Shown here: positions 45,244-54,481 of the stretch, piece by piece
Numbering within the stretch: position 1 is the first letter of the stretch
Layout: every line of letters begins with the position of its first letter
NCBI GenBank assembly: GCA_950022295.1
Contig: OX465599.1
Location: 273,627,501 to 273,691,500, forward strand
Length of the DNA: 64,000 bases
Source: Bromus sterilis
Taxonomy: Eukaryota > Streptophyta > Magnoliopsida > Poales > Poaceae
Direction: 5' to 3'
Notes under the pieces: generated by a model
What the model was told of the DNA's origin: nothing
The model's input: the letters and a program-made list of their open reading frames with translations, nothing else
The model's database searches: none
Translations under genes and position numbers: made by a program

Positions 45244-47319
45244 ATGCTCCTCACAAAGCCCCAACAATGGTACCCGCACTACCAGAAGCTACTGCTCGCC
45301 ATTATCATGACCTCAAGAAAAGTATCGCAGTACTTCGACGGACACCCCATCACAATCATGAGCAGTGTACCACTCGCGGACATCCTCAACAACCCCAGAG
45401 CGACCGGCCGAGTCGCTGAATGGAACATCGAGCTCAGCCCACGAGATCTGCAGTTCAAACACCCAACAACAATCAAATCCCAAGTACTCCCAGACTTCCT
45501 GGTCGAGTGGACAGAGGTCCAAACACCAGGTCCCCCAGAAATTTCCAACTCATGGAAGATGTTCTTCGACGGGTCCAAAAGACAGCAAGGAGCCGGAGCA
45601 GGCGTCAAACTAGTCTCACCCAAAGGAACGAAGCTCAAATACGTCCTCCAGATCAACTTCAGCAATGCCTCCAACAACGAAGCAGAATACGAGGCACTAC
45701 TCCATGGCATGCGCATGGAAAAAACTTGCGGCGCCATCCGCCTCTCAATCCACGGCTACTCCAACCTAACCGTCCAGCAGGCGATGAGGGACTGTAACGC
45801 AGTCGCGGACAACATGATGGCCTACCAGAAGCTCTGCAACACACTAGAGGGAGGATTCGACGGCTGCGAACTTAACTACGTCCCCAGAGCAAATAACACG
45901 AAGGCCGATGAGCTCGCGAACATCGGATCAACTCGAGGTCCAGTACCACCAGACGTTTTCCTCGAGAGCATCAGCCAAAGATCAATCAAAGCAAAGCCAG
46001 GGGCGCCCGAGACAGTCACAGAGGCCGACAACACAAATGAACTAGCGCAGGTGGCGGCCGCGAACACAGCGACGACACAAGCAGCCAAGCAATCGAAGTC
46101 GAAGAGCCAGCCGCACCCTAAGGCCCAACCTGGGCAAAACCGTTCTTCGAATCCTAATCGACGATCAAAAGCATTCACCGTAATCAACAGACAGCTATAC
46201 AAGCGCAGCATCTCTCAGGTTCTCCAAAAGTGCATTGACGAAGAAGACGGCAAAGCCCTACTGCTCGAGATTCACGAAGGCACCTGTGGGCATCACGCGA
46301 GCAGTCGCGCACTCGTGTCCAAGGCTTTTCGAGAAGGTTTCTACTGGCCGACCGCCATGAGAAGTGTGGAAGATATCGTGCGGCGTTGCATCGCCTGCCA
46401 AAAGTTTGCCAGTAGGCCACACACCCGTGCATCAGAACTCAAAACTATACCGCTGTCCTGGCCATTCGCCACATGGGGATTCGACTTGGTGGGCCCACTC
46501 AAGAAATCCTCAAAAGGAGGACGAACACACCTACTAGTCGCAGTCGACAAGTTCACCAAATGGATCGAAGCAGTACCAATCACTAGCTCAACAGCCCTCA
46601 CGGCAGTTAACTTCATCAAGTCAATCATCTTCAGATTCGGCGTACCACACAACATCATCACATACAATGGTACAAACTTCACAGCATCAGAATTCCAAAA
46701 ATTTTGTCAAGAGCTGGGCATCAAAATCAACTACGCATCAATCGCGCACCCACAATCCAACGGCCAAGTGGAAAAAGCAAACGGCCTAGTATGCGGAGGA
46801 ATAAAGAAACGACTCCTCGCACCACTAGAACAAGCTGCAGGCAATTGGGTAGAAGAACTCCCCGCGGTACTATGGAGCCTGCGTACCACCCCAAACAGCT
46901 CGACCCAATATACACCTTTCTTCCTGGTATACGGGGAAGAAGCAGTACTGCTGCACGACTTAAAATTTGGAGCTCCCCGAATCTCAGGGTACGAAGAGGA
47001 AGAAGCAGAAGAAGCACTGCAGAACGATAAAGACACAACAGACGAAGCACGAGATACAGCCATAACAAGATCTAAAGGATACCAGGACAAGCTGCGCACA
47101 TATCAAAGCAGTCGCCTGTGGACCAGAACCTTCAGCAAAGGGGACCTCGTCTTGCGGTTGATACAAGAAAAAGTGCACAAACTCGCCCCGCAATGGGAAG
47201 GGCCATTCATAATCTCGGAAGTCATCGGAGGCGGCGCATACAGGTTGAAGAACCCGAAGACCGAGGAAGACGTGGGAAATCCATGGAACGTAGCGAACAT
47301 ACGCTTGTTCTACCCATAG
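45244..47319 (+). pseudogene. Tat RNase H (dual) and integrase
   Basis: A 691-codon frame. It opens in the end of the first RNase H and connection, then the second, archaeal-type RNase H (MFFDGSKRQQGAGAGVKL, NNEAEYEALLHGM, NTKADELANI), a hallmark of Tat. The integrase finger follows (HEGTCGHHASSRALVSKAF, CIACQKF) and the core with D414 (FDLVGPL) and E510 (GQVEKANG). The middle Asp of the triad is Tyr (TYNGTNF, Y474), so the integrase should be catalytically dead although the frame is open. The C-terminus is LAPQWEGPFIISEVIGGGAY and NPWNVANIRLFYP, as expected at the end of pol. Confidence 0.9.
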
Positions 47320-47420
47320 CCCTCCAAGCATTACAGCAGCACCGGAAGCAGTACTGACCGGCAACCCATGTAATTCCCGAAGAAATAAAATGGTGTTTCC
47401 CAAACATTATCACTTAAAAG

Positions 47421-47930
47421 CACTCGGGGGCTCGAGCATAAACTCCCCTCGAGAGACGCTATCCTCGCTCACGCGACTTTACTTAAAAGAACTCGGGGGC
47501 TCGAGCATAAACTCCCCCCGAGAGATGCTATCCTCGCTCACGCGACTTTCCTTAAAAAAAACACTCGGGGGCTCGAGCATAAAATCCCCCCGAGAGACGC
47601 TATCCTCGCTCACGCGACTTTACTTAAAAAATCACTCGGGGGCTCGAGCATAAACTCCCCCCGAGAGACGCTATCCTCGCTCACACGACTTTCCTTAAAA
47701 AAGAACTCGGGGGCTCGAGCATGAACTCCCCCCGAGAGACGCTATCCTCGCTCACGCGACTTTCCTTAAAAAAGCACTCGGGGGCTCGAGCATAAAGTCC
47801 CCCCGAGAGACGCTATCCTCGCTCACGCGACTTTCCTAAAAAAAGCACTCGGGGGCTCGAGCATAAACTCCCCCCGAGAGACGCTATCCTCGCTAATGCG
47901 ACTTCACTTAAAAACACTCGAGGGCCAGAG
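47421..47930 (+). repeat. 70-72 bp tandem repeats in Tat 3' region
   Basis: Copies begin at about 47421, 47491, 47561, 47633, 47704, 47776 and 47847 with ACTCGGGGGCTCGAGCATAA, and an eighth is degenerate (47913). Each contains CCCCCCGAGAGACGCTATCC and GCGACTTTACTTAAAA. GGGGGCTCGAG and CCCCCCGAG within one unit can pair as a hairpin. Confidence 0.92.
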
Positions 47931-48228
47931 CGCAAGATCTACCCAAGGCACCAATAAATTTCTCACAAGAGAATCGTATCGGAAAACGCAAAGTCCTTTA
48001 GTCTTCACCTAATCGCAAACGATCACCTAAATAATCGGGGGCTACTCTCATCGGGAGCGCTGCCGCGCACCCGACGAAAATTCGGAACATCTAAAACAGC
48101 TACAAGAAAGGATGGTCCAGATGAATAAAAACTAACAGGCTACACCTGATTCTACAAATCAAACGCAGCCTCGGGGGATACTCCCATCGGGAGCGCTGCC
48201 GCGCACCCGATAAAACCTATACAAAGCA
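47931..48228 (+). mobile_element. Tat 3' region with two copies of a GC-rich motif
   Basis: The motif ATCGGGAGCGCTGCCGCGCA, followed by CCCGA, occurs at about 48049 and 48187. It is shared, in matching orientation, with the 129-bp repeats at 2103-2490. Confidence 0.75.
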
Positions 48229-48515
48229 GTCGAAGACAATTTCCAAGACAAATTCCATTACAAAGGAGTCGAAGACAATTTCCATTACAAATGAGTCGAA
48301 GACAATTTCCATTACAAAGGAGTCGAAGAACAGTTTCCATTACAAAGGAGTCGAACACAATTTCCATTACAAAGGAGTCGAAGAACAGTTTCCATTACAA
48401 AGGAGTCGAAGACAATTTCCATTACAAAGGAGTCAAAGAACAGTTTCCATTACAAAGGAGTCGAAGACAACTTCTATTACAAAGGAGTCGAGGACAGTTC
48501 TCATTACAAAAGGAC
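48229..48515 (+). repeat. 27-28 bp tandem repeats, about 11 copies
   Basis: Unit GTCGAAGACAATTTCCATTA followed by CAAAGGA, with variants GAACAGTTTCC and, in the last copies, GACAACTTCTATTAC. The frames open across it on both strands are repeat by-products. Confidence 0.9.
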
Positions 48516-48697
48516 TCGAGTAGCTACCAGTCAGGTTACAATACCAATTATCCCAGGGAATTATGACTTCATGTGTGCTCATGCTGAGATAATTGGCACT
48601 TTCGTCCGACAACCAGACGATCGTCACCACAGACAAAGTAGCAACTGAGCCTGCAAAGAAGCAAGTCACCGTCCTCCAGTTCTAATAGGCGCCTCGC

Positions 48698-49288
48698 TTA
48701 CTGACGCATCCATTTGACAACCGGCTTGACGTCCAGTTCACCCTTAGAACTAGAAGAGCAAGCACCACCAGCCGAGGAACCGACAGAAGATGAAGTCACA
48801 AGAGAAGCAGGCGAACCACCACTCGACCCATCGGAACCGTCACTGCTTGTTTCCTCCAAGTATGGATCCAGACGATTGCCGCTGGCATCAAAAGAACGAA
48901 CAATGAGGGTATCTTCACCATCAAAACGACAGCAAACACTATCCCCATCACGCAAGTTTAGCTGCCGTGAAAACGACCTCCAGCCAGCATCAAGGAAAAT
49001 CAAGAAGGAGCCATCAACAGAAATCTCAACCCACGCAGGAGGACGAGCGCACCCCTGAAGCCGAAGCCACAGACCCCTTAGATTGAGCTCAGAAACCATG
49101 GAGGCAAATGAGAATGGAAGAGGGATTCGAGTAGAAGTGCGACTAAGAATATGCAGAAGGAAATCATAGCGCCAAACACCCTCATCCGCACAAGACGAAG
49201 AGGGCGTCGCCGCGGCTCCACGACGCCCACCACGACCACGCCGGCCACGACCTCGGGCAGAAGCACCATCACCCCGCTTGGGAGCCAT
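48698..49288 (-). CDS. Antisense ORF of Tat element with a B3-like DNA-binding domain (196 aa)
   Basis: The start MAPKRGDG at 49288 is chosen because a TATAAATA lies 60 bp upstream on the same strand; a longer in-frame ATG at 49336 lies only 13 bp from it. Residues 1-24 are Arg/Gly-rich (RGRGRRGRGGRRG). Residues 41-135 follow the B3 fold pattern of plant transcription factors: RIPLPFSFASM, LRGLWLRLQG, AWVEISVDGSFLIFLDAGWR, SFSRQLNLRDGDSVCCRF, DTLIVRSFDASGN. Residues 147-182 are Ser/Gly-rich. Uninterrupted, opposite to pol, between the repeats and the 3' LTR. Antisense extra ORFs are known in grass Tat elements; the B3 assignment is my own and needs a profile search. It might bind DNA of the element or host. 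Confidence 0.68.
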   Translation of the reverse strand: MAPKRGDGASARGRGRRGRGGRRGAAATPSSSCADEGVWRYDFLLHILSRTSTRIPLPFSFASMVSELNLRGLWLRLQGCARPPAWVEISVDGSFLIFLDAGWRSFSRQLNLRDGDSVCCRFDGEDTLIVRSFDASGNRLDPYLEETSSDGSDGSSGGSPASLVTSSSVGSSAGGACSSSSKGELDVKPVVKWMRQ

Positions 49289-49348
49289 GGGAAGAAGAAG
49301 AAGATAGGAGAAGAATGGATGACCAAGACCAGGCAATAAAACAGCGGG

Positions 49349-49356
49349 TATTTATA
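49349..49356 (-). promoter_or_regulatory. TATA box of the antisense ORF
   Basis: On the minus strand the sequence reads GCGCTATAAATACCC. Transcription starting about 30 bp downstream (near 49320) would give a leader of about 30 bases before the ATG at 49288. This suggests a promoter internal to the element and opposite to the LTR. Confidence 0.65.
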
Positions 49357-50653
49357 GCGCAGCCCAGGGGCAAACCAGGAAAAAAACAGAAGCCCAGGGG
49401 CGCCATCATTAAATCAAATACCAAACACATCGGGCATTACGAATTCCAAGAAAAGATGCCTTCACACGGTCAGCAATATTTAAAGAAGGTGTCAAATCTC
49501 GCCTATTTCCCGTACACACCTTGGAAATCCAATGGGCAGCACGGCGTCCAAGTCGTCATAATGGCCAGAAGACGCGACGGATCGAAGACCAAGCATCATC
49601 ATAGGTCATCAAATAGCATGACAAGGACCATCAACGCGGCATATCAAGAAGGACGGATCAAGATAAAAACAATCGGAAAAAAACAATCAACTGGCAAAGG
49701 TTACTTATCTATCAGTGCTAAAATATTCTGACTCCAAAATCTTTTACTCCCATCGGGAGTATCTTAGACAAAAGTAAAAGACCAAAAACTGGAGAGTTCG
49801 GGTGCTCCCTCACCCAGAAAATGAGGATATGCTCGAGTAGACCACTCGCACTTACAGAGTTTCGGGTGCTCCCTCACCCAAAAGGCGATAATGCACTCGC
49901 AAGACTACTCGCTTCAGCGGAAACAACACATATGTATAGTTGGAGTGCTCCCTCACCTCGAAGACAAAAGGCGCTCGAGTCACTACTCGCAAAAGCTCAA
50001 GCAAGCTAAACTACCCACACACTCGACGACATTCCGAGCAGATGCTTTCCTATATGACCCCTCGCCTGAGCACGCAAAAGCTCCGCGAGTGACTACTAAT
50101 AGCTCACTTGATTGTTTATTCCAAGTGGGTGCATCGCTAACCAGGCTCCGTGCCTCTACAAAAAACAATAATACATGGGCTACGACACATTGTACCCAGA
50201 TACCACGCAAGCTTAGCGTGTAGGTAAGACCCCGCTGCGCAGAACGGCCGGGCCGGGACCTGCCGCAGAGCGACTTCACTCCCGATCTTTTCCATGCGCT
50301 CGCATGATAGAAAGAGCCGAGCGAACACGCTCAGGCTATTTGCTTAGACTGGCAGCAATTGATCCTATAAGACCTGCAGCGGCATGACTTTGCTAGACAC
50401 CTGTCATTCCAAGTTCATGTCGAGGGACGTGAGCTTGATTGGGCTACTGCGGTATTTTCCACTAGCGCAATTCACCAAGGCTCGACCAGTCGACTCCTTG
50501 GTCCCTTTCATCTTAGCAGTCCCTCGAAACAGGTATTGTCATGGCTCAAAACTTTCAGCGACCCGCAGCTATGCTGCGCCTACGATGATAAAACAAGCGA
50601 CGAATTTGAGTCCCTGCGCGACTCTTCGAGTCCCCCAGGCACTCGGGGGCTAC
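49357..50653 (+). mobile_element. Tat 3' non-coding region
   Basis: No credible sense gene. Short repeated CTCGAGT/ACTCGC and GGTGCTCCCTCACCC motifs recur at 49801, 49866 and 49946. It ends with GGCACTCGGGGGCTAC before the 3' LTR, a purine-rich tract that may serve as the polypurine tract. Confidence 0.6.
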
Positions 50654-51099
50654 TGACGAGGGGGTGACCCCACGACCCCTGTGTGTGAGGATACCTGGTG
50701 TGTATGAAGACAGGAGGCCCGCCGGAAGCCTCGACAGGCCAACGACTGGTCCCTTCGAGGCACCAACGTAGGAGTCCACGACTGAGATGGAAGGCACGAC
50801 TTGGCGCACAAGGCAGGACTAGGGTTAGGAAACTATCTCTGTAATCTAGGACGGACTCCCCGAGACCTCGCCTAATAGATAAAGGATGGGAGGGGAGACG
50901 TCTCGGCATCCAATACACAATCTTCTCTCCTGGTCTTGCGAGAACTCGCCTTGGCCTCCCTTGTAATCTCCCCCTCACGCAATAATATCGAGCAGGAAGT
51001 GGTTCTCCTGTTAGCCGACGAGTATCATCCAACCTGTTCCTTCTCTATGATCAACCCAGGGTCCCTGACTATGGGATTTGCTGAGGCTTATCCTCGTCA
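50654..51099 (+). repeat. Tat element 3' LTR (446 bp)
   Basis: TGACGAGGGGG to CTCGTCA, followed by the TGGGG duplication. Same length as the 5' LTR. AGATAAAGG TATA-like motif near 50877. Confidence 0.93.
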
Positions 51100-51104
51100 T
51101 GGGG

Positions 51105-52035
51105 TTTTGATTTTATGTGTCATTTTCCTCCCTCACACAAGTACACTCACATTTTAGTGGTTGTTGATTATGTAACCAAGTGGGTTGAAGCAATCCCCAC
51201 TGAAAGTGCTGATCACAAGACATCTTTGAAAATGCTCAAGGACGTGATTTTCCTAGGTTTGGTGTACCAACGTACCTCATGACTGATGAAGGATCACACT
51301 TCGCACATGGAGCTTTTAAAAAAGCTTTAGACAAGTATGATGTCAATCATAGAATTTCTTCACTGTACCATCCTCAAACTAGTGGGCAGGTTGAGCTCAC
51401 TAATATAGAGATGAAGTTGATCTTACAAAAGACAGTTAACAGTTCTAGAAAGGACTGGTCAAACAAGTTAGGAGATGCTTTGTGGGCATATAGAACTTCT
51501 TACAAAAAACCCCATGGGCATGTCTCCGTATAAGATGGTCTATGGCAAGGCTTGCCATTTTCCATTAGAGTTAGAACACAAAGCTTTCTAGGCTGTTAGA
51601 GAGCTTAATGCTGACCCAAAATTAGCTCGTGAAAAGTGCCTCATGAACTTGAATTCTCTAGATGAGTGGAGAAGTGAAGCTTACGAGAGTGCCAAAATGT
51701 TCAAGGAAAAGGTAAAGAAGTGGCATGATAGAAGGATTCTGAAACGTGAATTTAATGTTGGTGATAAAATTTTTTTGTTTAGATCTCGTTTCAGGTTTTC
51801 TCCAGGTAAACTACTTTCCAGATGGGAAGGGACATTTCATATCGAAGAAGTCTACCGCTATGGTGCAATCAAGATTAACAATTTTGAAGGCACCAAAGCT
51901 CAAGTTGTGAATGGGCAAAGACTCAAGCATTACATGGCAGGAGACCCTTTCAATGTTGATGTGAACTTGATACACAAAACAACTCATGAAGAATATGTTG
52001 CAGCCCTGTTTCAGACACCAGCAGAAGCAGAATAA
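51105..52035 (+). pseudogene. Athila-like integrase core and C-terminus (family B)
   Basis: Continues the integrase interrupted at 40403: FDFMCHFPPSHKYTHILVV, DYVTKWVEAIP, a frameshift near 51255, RFGVPTYLMTDEGSHFAHGA, HPQTSGQVELTN (both Asp and Glu of the triad present), DALWAYRTSYK; another frameshift near 51515; then ELEHKAF and RRILKREFNVGDKIFLFRSR, LLSRWEGTFHIEEVYRYGAI, and an end at QTPAEAE (52035). The original site can be rebuilt as a single TGGGG, which shows the two halves were one gene. Confidence 0.88.
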
Positions 52036-52177
52036 GAAAAGGTATGTATTACGGTAAGGAAACATCGCGAACATCAATAAAAGTTCCATATTACGGGGTT
52101 TTTGCAAAATTATGAAAATTCCAAGCCTAAACGGAGCCGGAGAGGAGCTCCGGGGGGCCCAGGCGCCCCCTGGCGCG
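52036..52177 (+). mobile_element. Family B 3' untranslated region
   Basis: Non-coding sequence after pol, GC-rich at its end (GGGCCCAGGCGCCCCCTGG). Cut at the left end of the minus-strand family A LTR. No family B 3' LTR follows. Confidence 0.5.
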
Positions 52178-54481
52178 TGATGCTCTCTCCTCGTTGGTTA
52201 CCCCAAGTGGAAGGTGAGATGAAGTGTAGCGGCAAATTTCCCTTGGTGAAGATACCAAGGTATGTCTACAGTAGGACTTCGGAGATGATAAGTAGGTGGC
52301 AACTGCGCCAGAAGTTTGACGGTTGATGTGGACCTGCACACAGACACAGATAATTTTTCTCCCAACGAGTACAGAGAGGTTGTCAATCTCTCCGACCTTG
52401 TTGTTTACAAAGGGTCAAACGCAAGAGATAAAAAGATACTAATAATTGCAGCTGAAAAGTAAATGCAGGAAAATAAATGAGCTTGTAAACAGTGATGAGA
52501 ATATGGATCGGGGTCCTGTGATGTTCACTAGTGATGTCTCTCTCCCAACGGCGATAAAAATGCTATGCGAGGTAAACAAATTACAGATGGGCAATTCACA
52601 GGATTAAAATGCACCACAATGCTAACTATGCTACAAAGAAAGGACGAGGCTCAAAAGCATGGGAAGTACGCCAAAATAAGTAGACCGAAATGCAAATGCA
52701 TCTACTACTAATCATCCACCTGGAGATGCCTATCCAGAAAACCTCGCTGGTATTAAATTGCGAGCCCCACCCAAAGTGTAAACCCAAAGCAACAAACAAC
52801 TGCATTAAATAGCACTTTGCATAAAGTAAACAATCCTTGCAACCGCGGTTACAAGCACCGTTGTTTTCCCCCTTGTTGCTGTCACTCAAGCGTGTCATCA
52901 GGGGGCATGAACCCACAATCGAGCATAACGTTCCCTCTTGGAGTCGCTACCTACTACTTGGCCAAAGCAATAAACAGTAAGGGAGAACATGCAAGAATTA
53001 ATTAGGAACAAAAATATAAAAGATAAGAACCAAATATATTACTCAATCACAATCTGAACATAATCTCATAATCCATCAGATCCCAGCAAACTCAGCATAG
53101 CAACAGCAGAAAATTACATATGTGCCTCGATCATGTAGGGCAGCTCACGAGGTCTAAACAATGAAGAACAAAGAGGGGAGGAGAACATCACATAGCTACT
53201 GATCACGGACCCATGGTCCAAAGGAAACTACTCACGGCACATCCGGGAAGCGTCCAAGGTGGAGGGGAAGCTCCCGGAGGTCAATCCTCCCTCCGGCAGG
53301 GTGCTGGGAAGGGTCCTGCTGGCGCTCCCGATCTTGGAAGCGCGGCGGCGCTGGAACAGACGCGAGATCAGAAAAAAGGGTTCTGTCTTCGGAGGTTTCG
53401 CTTCACGGGGAATATATAGGCGAAGGGGGTAGCAAGGGGCCCAGGCCCCCCCGACGCGGCCAAGCCCCTTGCCGCGCCAGGTGGCCGCCTGGGGCCCAGG
53501 TGGGTCCCACCTGGTCCTCCTTCAGGACTGCGGAAGGTTCCGACACGCTGATTTTTTATCTGATTTTCCCGAATTTTTGGAGCACTTTTTATATGGGGGA
53601 AAACTGAAATAGAAAAACAGCAGAAAATAGGAACTGGCACTGGGGTGCATTGAGTTAATAGGTTAGTCCAAATATGATCAAAAGTGTATGAAAGTGTATC
53701 TAGATCATAGCAATATCACACAAAACATGCATGGAGCAAGCTGAAATTATAGATACTCTTGGGACGTATCAACATCCCCAAGCTTAATTCCTGCTCGTCC
53801 TCGAGTAGGTAAATGATAATAAGCATAATCTCTGTGGTGACATGTTAGCAACCATATAAGAACTTTTGAAAGTAAAGCAATCAAGATATGTGATTCAATT
53901 CAAGTCATAAAAGGCAAGAGTCTATATTAGCATTGACACAAGCAACGAAAGAACATTAGGTGCAAGAGCTCTTAGCTCTCCGTGACTCGAATGTCTCCAA
54001 ATGGTGTTTGCGTGCAAGAAAGGGGATTTGGGAATACGAGAGAAAAAAATTGAGAACTCAATCTACTAAAGTTTCACACTTGGTCTTCTTTGGAATCTTA
54101 TCTTGACTCATCCCCAGACCACTAGCCAGGTACAAGTCAATTTGATCCACTCGTTTTCAATATTTTGAGCACGCATGCAATGGATGAGCGTAAGCACGAG
54201 AGTTGACACTTAGGATGGCAAAGAGAGAAATATGGTGGAGGAGGAAGACAAAAAGGGTGAGAAAGGCTCACATCAATGAGGACAATCATAGGCGAGAAGG
54301 CCAAATGATAGATATGAAGTGAGGAGTAGGGATTGACATGCAACGGATGAACATATGAGCTAAGGAAAGCTCTCCAATGGAACTATTGGGGGTGCATCTA
54401 ACTTGCTCGCTCATGAAGACCTAGAGATCGTTTGAGGAGGCTCATCCTTGGAATATGCAAGCCAAGTTCTATAGTGTGAAG
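52178..54481 (-). mobile_element. Family A Gypsy, 3' part, minus orientation
   Basis: An LTR (52178-53771, minus strand TGATACGTCCC to GAGAGCATCA) is followed by the polypurine tract (53772-53785) and about 700 bp of the 3' internal region matching 25150-25847 reversed. A minus-strand TATATA lies near 53411. Homology stops at 54481, where another LTR starts. The 5' LTR and gag are missing. Confidence 0.88.

Larger units (their letters stand above)
40404..51099 (+). mobile_element. Tat-lineage Gypsy retrotransposon
   Basis: Two 446-bp LTRs (40404-40849, 50654-51099) with inverted ends TGACGAG/CTCGTCA and a perfect TGGGG duplication (40399-40403, 51100-51104). A Tat-type primer site, protease, RT, second (archaeal-type) RNase H and integrase follow. 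The long 3' region carries tandem repeats and an antisense ORF, as is known for Tat elements in grasses. The element is 8996 bp after removal of the solo LTR and its duplication. Gag is nearly absent and pol is broken, so it is non-autonomous now. Confidence 0.93.
31899..52177 (+). mobile_element. Decayed Athila-like Gypsy element, family B, with three nested insertions
   Basis: The 5' LTR starts TGATACGTCC at 31899, is split by the chromovirus (32097-36335, then the repeated ATGAG) and resumes at 36341. Remnants of protease, reverse transcriptase, RNase H and integrase follow to 40403; after the Tat insertion the integrase continues at 51105 and ends near 52035. A primer site and most of gag are not visible, and no 3' LTR is found before the minus-strand family A LTR at 52178. 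The element proper is about 5.3 kb of the span. Confidence 0.8.

Noticed and set aside
47421..48515. Regular repeats that could suggest a CRISPR array
   Set aside because: Units are contiguous tandem repeats without unique spacers, in plant retrotransposon DNA.
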